Part shown: piece by piece, positions 60,571 through 64,000 of the stretch | Layout of the letters: the number at the start of each line of letters is the position of its first letter | Position numbering within the stretch: position 1 is the stretch's first letter | Source of the DNA: Gammaproteobacteria bacterium | GTDB taxonomy: Bacteria > Pseudomonadota > Gammaproteobacteria > Burkholderiales > Burkholderiaceae_C | Length of the DNA: 64,000 nucleotides | Reading direction: 5' to 3' | Assembly: GCA_018828125.1 (NCBI GenBank) | Contig: JAHJWB010000022.1 | Coordinates: 62,001-126,000, forward strand | Notes under the pieces: model-generated | Databases searched by the model: none | What the model was told of the DNA's origin: nothing | The model's input: the letters and a program-made list of their open reading frames with translations, nothing else | Made by a program: the position numbers and the translations under genes

Positions 60571-61347
60571 ATGGGCGAACCCGCACTGTCCTTGCAGATT
60601 GCCACCACCGTCCACCACCGCATCCACACCGTCACGGTGCGCATGGATTCGGTGGGCTGGGTGGTGTCGGGCACCAAGCACCTGGTGACGCCCGGGGGTG
60701 GGCACCGCTACCCCAGCGGGCGCGTGTTTGTGCTGCCGCGCGGCGCGCAGTGGGAGGTGGTGAACGACCCGGCGCCGCAAGGCCGCTATGTGGCGCGGCT
60801 CTTGTGTTTTGCGCCGGAGCTTGTGGAGCAGTTCCACCGCCAGTTCGGCCAGTTTGCTGCCGTGCCGTCGGTGCAGGGCTGCGCGGGGCTTGCGGCCGAC
60901 GCGGCGTTTGAAGACAGCTTTGTGCGCGCACTGGCCGCGCTGGAGAGCGACACCAGCTCGCAGGCACTGCGCGAGCACCGCGCGCTCGAAGTGCTGCTGA
61001 TGCTGGCCGAGGCGGGCATCGTGTTTGCGCCACCGGGCGAGTTGGGCTGGGCCGAACGCGTGCGCCGCCTCATCGGCCCCAGCCCCCAGGCCGACTGGAC
61101 GGTAGACCGCATCGCCGCCGCCTTTGCCACCAGCCCCAGCACGCTGCAGCGCCGCCTGGCACACGAAGGCGAAACCGTGAGCCAGTGCCTGCGCGACGTG
61201 CGGCTGGAGACTGCGCTGGTGCTGCTGCAAAGCTCCACGCTGCAGGTGTCCGAGATTGCGGGCCGCTGCGGCTATGAATCGCACAGCCGTTTCAGCGCGG
61301 CGTTTCGCGAACGCTTTGGTTTCCCTCCGTCGCAACTGCGGCCCTGA
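60571..61347 (+). CDS. AraC family transcriptional regulator
   Basis: A 258-residue regulator. The C-terminal double HTH (about 155-258) is clear: RRLIGPSPQADWTVDRIAAAFATSPSTLQRRLAHEGETVSQCLRDVRLETALVLLQSSTLQVSEIAGRCGYESHSRFSAAFRERFGFPPSQLR. The N-terminal ~150 residues form a cupin-like effector domain (HRYPSGRVFVLPRGAQWEVVNDP). The effector is unknown. The gene is isolated: 230 bases of non-coding sequence precede it and 309 follow, so no target is obvious nearby. Pattern of the HTH resembles GadX/YdeO-like subgroup members. Confidence 0.9.
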   Translation: MGEPALSLQIATTVHHRIHTVTVRMDSVGWVVSGTKHLVTPGGGHRYPSGRVFVLPRGAQWEVVNDPAPQGRYVARLLCFAPELVEQFHRQFGQFAAVPSVQGCAGLAADAAFEDSFVRALAALESDTSSQALREHRALEVLLMLAEAGIVFAPPGELGWAERVRRLIGPSPQADWTVDRIAAAFATSPSTLQRRLAHEGETVSQCLRDVRLETALVLLQSSTLQVSEIAGRCGYESHSRFSAAFRERFGFPPSQLRP

Positions 61348-61656
61348 CGCGGCGGCGCGGGTGCAGTTGTAGTTGTACTTGCAGTGGTGAATGCGGTCTG
61401 CATTCAGCACGGCGAGCCGCTCACACCGCCCTTCACACCCAGCCGGTTCTCGCTGAGCCTGTCGAAGCGCCGCGCAAGGCTTCGTAACTTCAGTGCGATT
61501 GGATTGGATTGGATGCAGAGCGGCGCAATGGCTACGCCAGCAGATTCCGTTTGACGCGCCGCGCACAGCCATTGACACCGCCGGGCCAGCGCCTTCGCGC
61601 CGCACGCAGCACCATCAAGGCCTTGTTTCACACCGCTATCGCAAGGAGCCATCCAG
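61348..61656. other. 309-bp non-coding gap with short repeats
   Basis: No gene seen. It contains GCTGAGCCTGTCGAAGCG (61452-61469), a type of short repeat frequent in beta- and gammaproteobacteria, and three tandem ATTGG units (about 61498-61512). No clear promoter or terminator. Confidence 0.5.
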
Positions 61657-62274
61657 ATGCCACACCCTTTCCCGCGCCACCCCCGCACACCTCTCGCTGC
61701 CGCCCTGCTGGGCCTTGCACTGGCCGCCAGCGCACTCACCCCATCCGCTGCCCACGCCCAGGCCTTCACCCTCACCAGCCCCGACTTTGCTCCAGGTGCC
61801 ACGCTGCCCCAGCGCTTTGAATTCAACGGCTTTGGCTGCGCTGGTGACAACCAGTCGCCCGCCCTGCGCTGGACCGGCGCGCCCGCAGGCACCCAAAGCT
61901 TTGCCGTCACGGCCTACGACCCCGATGCACCGACGGGATCGGGCTGGTGGCACTGGTCGGTGGTCAACGTCCCTGCCAGCACCACGGCGCTGGCGCCCGA
62001 CGCGGGTGCTGCGGGCAATGCCAAGCTGCCCGCAGGCGCCAGCCATGTACGCATCGACTACGGTGTGGCCGCGTGGGGTGGCGCCTGCCCGCCCGAGGGC
62101 GACGCACCACACCGCTACATCTTCACCGTGCATGCCCTCAAAGTGCCTCGCCTGGACCTGCCCGCCGACGCCACCGCTGCGCTGGCGGGCTACATGATCA
62201 ACGCCAACAGCCTGGGCAAGGCCACGCTGACGGCCAGCTACGGTCGCCCCGCCGCGAACAGCGCAAAACAGTGA
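61657..62274 (+). CDS. YbhB/YbcL-family PEBP-like exported protein
   Basis: A 205-residue protein with a Sec signal peptide (cleavage near AAHAQA) and a phosphatidylethanolamine-binding-protein fold: NGFGCAGDNQSPALRWTGAPAGTQSFAVTAYDPDAPTGSGWWHWSVVNVPAS (the DPDAP and GxWHW anion-pocket motifs), then GVAAWGGACPPEGDAPHRYIFTVHALKV. The bacterial members (YbhB, YbcL) bind small phosphorylated or anionic ligands; their physiological role is not clear. Two cysteines (GCAGD and GGACPP) may form a disulfide in the periplasm. The stop lies inside a short AAACAGTG tandem repeat. Confidence 0.9.
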   Translation: MPHPFPRHPRTPLAAALLGLALAASALTPSAAHAQAFTLTSPDFAPGATLPQRFEFNGFGCAGDNQSPALRWTGAPAGTQSFAVTAYDPDAPTGSGWWHWSVVNVPASTTALAPDAGAAGNAKLPAGASHVRIDYGVAAWGGACPPEGDAPHRYIFTVHALKVPRLDLPADATAALAGYMINANSLGKATLTASYGRPAANSAKQ

Positions 62275-62389
62275 AACAGTGAAACAGTAATGTGGGTGGT
62301 GGGCAGGGCCGCTGCGTTCCCTTAAGCTCAACAGCCTATGGCCCGTATTGCGCGGGACAGCTCCATTCACATCACCCAAGGGACCACCC

Positions 62390-62740
62390 ATGCGCAGCCG
62401 CACCGAACGCACTGTCCTCACCGCCATCGCGGTGGCCTTGGTGGCCGCGGCTGCCGCTGCGTGGTGGACGCGGGACCAGTGGGTGCCCCACGCCGGGCCG
62501 TGGTCTGAGCAGGTCTTGAAGAAGGTCACCCGCCCCGGTGCCGACACGCTGCCGCCAGGCAAGAAGCCCCCCGGCCAGCCCACACAAGCTCGGTCCGCGC
62601 AGGGCGCCGCGTCTCAACCCGTGGCCCCGCAGCCGCGCAAATGTGTGCGGGACGGCCGCACCAGCTACACCGACCAACCCTGCCCCAAAGGCAGCCAGGA
62701 GCTACCGGTGGACGGCGCCGTGACGTCGCTGCCGCAGTAG
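62390..62740 (+). CDS. DUF4124-like small membrane-anchored protein
   Basis: A 116-residue protein. Helix at about 8-27 (TVLTAIAVALVAAAAAAWW), a Pro/Gln/Ala-rich linker, and a C-terminal KCVRDGRTSYTDQPCPKGSQELPVDGAV. The pattern C-x-D/E-G-x-x-x-Y-T/S-D-x-P-C matches DUF4124, where the two Cys probably form a disulfide. The family is common in Betaproteobacteria, in envelope proteins of unknown function. The ATG at 62390 gives a normal N-terminal anchor; the longer frame from 62348 has no added feature. Confidence 0.75.
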   Translation: MRSRTERTVLTAIAVALVAAAAAAWWTRDQWVPHAGPWSEQVLKKVTRPGADTLPPGKKPPGQPTQARSAQGAASQPVAPQPRKCVRDGRTSYTDQPCPKGSQELPVDGAVTSLPQ

Positions 62741-62909
62741 CGGGCCGCGCTCATTTCGCACGCTCTATTGGTCTGCAGACCTGTTGCCAGGCTGTCCGCA
62801 GCGCCTTTTCCCTCTGTCCCTCCCGCGTCACCCGGCGCACACATGTCATGCCGCTGCCATGGAGCGCCCCTAGAGTCGGCCTCTTTTCCAAACACTGGAT
62901 CTGTTCGCC

Positions 62910-63893
62910 ATGAAAGCTTTCTCCCTCGCCGCAGTCTGCCTCTCTGCCCTCTTCGTTGCCGGCTGCGGCGGCAGCGACAACGACGTACCTGCGCAGCCCC
63001 AGGTCATTGCCCACCGCGGCGCCAGCGGATACCTGCCCGAGCACACGCTGGGGGGCTACGAGCTGGCCATCCGCATGGGTGCCGACTTCATCGAGCCCGA
63101 CCTGCAGATCACCAAGGACGGCGCGCTGGTGGCCATCCACGATGACACGCTGACCCGCACCACGAACGTGGCTTCGTTGTTTGCACAGCGCAACGGCAGT
63201 TACAAGGTGTCTGACTTCACCCTAGCCGAAATCAAAACCCTCACCGTCATCCCCACCAGCACCGGCAAGACCAGCTACCCCGGCTTTACCCCCAGCGCCA
63301 CCAACCCGTTTGGCGTGCCCACCTTTCAGGAAGTGGTGGACTTTGCCAAAAAGCAAAGCAGCGTCGTGGGCCGCGAAGTGGGCATCTACCCCGAGGCCAA
63401 ACAGGCCGACCCGGTGATGGAAGACGGCATCCTGAAAACGCTGAACGCCAACGGCTACAACGCCAGCAGCAAGCTCTTCATCCAGTCGTTCAGCGACGCC
63501 ACCCTGCGCAGCCTGCGCGCCAAGCAGATCGCACAGAACAACAAGATGCCCCTGGTGCTGCTGGGCGTGGCCACCACGGCGGCTGACGGCACCCCGCGCA
63601 TGGGCGTGACGGGCGCTACCGGCGTGCAAATGCTGACGCTCAAGGACGTGGCCGCGTTCAACGAAGGCGTGGGCGTGCTCATCAACAACACCACCTACCC
63701 CGTCACCAAGGCCTTCATCGACCAGGCCCACGCCGCAGGCCTGAAGGTGCACGGCTGGACCTTTGCGCAGGCGGACGCCACCGTGGCCGCCGCAGAGTTC
63801 CGCCGCTACCTGGACATGGGCATGGACGGCATGTTTGCCAACTACCCTGACCTCGCGGTGACCACGCGCAACGCGTACGTGCAGGGCAAGTAA
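62910..63893 (+). CDS. glpQ: Glycerophosphodiester phosphodiesterase, lipoprotein
   Basis: A 327-residue GDPD. MKAFSLAAVCLSALFVAGCGGSD is a lipoprotein signal with Cys19. The catalytic domain begins VIAHRGASGYLPEHTLGGYELAI (catalytic His-Arg) and continues GADFIEPDLQITKDGALVAIHDDTLTRTT with the metal Glu, Asp and second catalytic His. VGREVGIYPEAKQADPV and GLKVHGWTFAQ are later blocks, and RRYLDMGMDGMFANYPDLA closes the barrel. It hydrolyses glycerophosphodiesters from phospholipid turnover to glycerol-3-phosphate and an alcohol, on the periplasmic side. Closest to the GlpQ type by length. No glpT or other glp genes are adjacent. Confidence 0.92.
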   Translation: MKAFSLAAVCLSALFVAGCGGSDNDVPAQPQVIAHRGASGYLPEHTLGGYELAIRMGADFIEPDLQITKDGALVAIHDDTLTRTTNVASLFAQRNGSYKVSDFTLAEIKTLTVIPTSTGKTSYPGFTPSATNPFGVPTFQEVVDFAKKQSSVVGREVGIYPEAKQADPVMEDGILKTLNANGYNASSKLFIQSFSDATLRSLRAKQIAQNNKMPLVLLGVATTAADGTPRMGVTGATGVQMLTLKDVAAFNEGVGVLINNTTYPVTKAFIDQAHAAGLKVHGWTFAQADATVAAAEFRRYLDMGMDGMFANYPDLAVTTRNAYVQGK

Positions 63894-63909
63894 ACCCGGC
63901 CGTTGGTCG

Positions 63910-63937
63910 TGCCACCGGCGGCGCCGCCACGGTGGCA
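63910..63937 (+). terminator. Possible terminator after glpQ-like gene
   Basis: TGCCACCG and CGGTGGCA pair around a GC-rich 12-base centre, 17 bases after the stop codon. There is no T run, so its action is uncertain. Confidence 0.35.
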
Positions 63938-64000
63938 GGGCCTATCTGCGCACAGGGCCGCATGTCGGTTTTTTCCTATCCGGCAGTGGCGCTCCCCGCG

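Noticed and set aside
62266-62290. Short AAACAGTG tandem repeat at the end of the PEBP-like gene
   Set aside because: Only about two and a half units; too short to claim function.

Overview
The window is high-GC chromosomal DNA from a betaproteobacterium, most likely a Comamonadaceae member of the Acidovorax type. The evidence is gene content and order (recA-recX, sucC-sucD, purB-yaeQ, many Bug-family binding proteins), protein sequence character, and a dispersed repeat (arms ATAGCT and AAGCGCT, 17 nt apart) of a kind I associate with that family. No tRNA, rRNA, CRISPR array, transposase or prophage was seen; the 'phage holin family' protein is a housekeeping-type membrane protein.

Layout. 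1-1.7 kb: end of an RND efflux pump, then a degenerate HD-domain protein. 2.0-9.9 kb: a secreted glutathione peroxidase, then a tight eight-gene plus-strand operon (FAD oxidoreductase, DUF1365, cyclopropane-synthase-like methyltransferase, chalcone-isomerase-like, MFS, DUF3833 lipoprotein, SDR, NTF2-like) that looks like membrane fatty-acid modification linked to oxidative stress. 9.9-16.6 kb: a minus-strand shikimate/dehydroshikimate catabolic cluster (TetR regulator, TRAP transporter QMP, shikimate dehydrogenase, and 3-dehydroshikimate dehydratase carried as two separate genes). 16.7-24.7 kb: GST, purB, yaeQ, small conserved proteins, a Mn-riboswitch-controlled terC, an M48 protease and moaC.

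24.9-37 kb is the most unusual part: a fused MFS/spermidine-synthase-like membrane protein, a pilin accessory protein and pilA with a sigma-54 promoter and an upstream palindrome. Next to them lies a five-gene signalling operon: CHASE2 Ser/Thr kinase, PP2C phosphatase, FHA protein, CHASE2 adenylate cyclase and cyclic-nucleotide phosphodiesterase. It joins protein phosphorylation and cyclic-nucleotide turnover under two related extracytoplasmic sensors.

37-44.8 kb: a second TerC protein, sucCD, argC, an OmpA-family protein, recX, recA and a MarR regulator. 44.8-55.5 kb: LysR regulators, two similar Bug (TctC) binding proteins, N-formylglutamate amidohydrolase, a zinc-type oxidoreductase, a TctDE-like two-component system, an MBL hydrolase and a SPOR protein. 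55.5-60.3 kb: birA, a SET-domain methyltransferase and divergent topB, which carries a lysine-rich linker and a SWIB domain; their shared promoter region holds 47 bp of perfect purine-pyrimidine alternation. 60.3-64 kb: AraC regulator, PEBP-like protein, a DUF4124-like protein and a glycerophosphodiester phosphodiesterase.

Eight clear copies of the dispersed repeat lie in the window. Three are inside genes, where they encode two signal peptides and part of the TopB linker. All functional calls come from reading sequence; no database search was possible.
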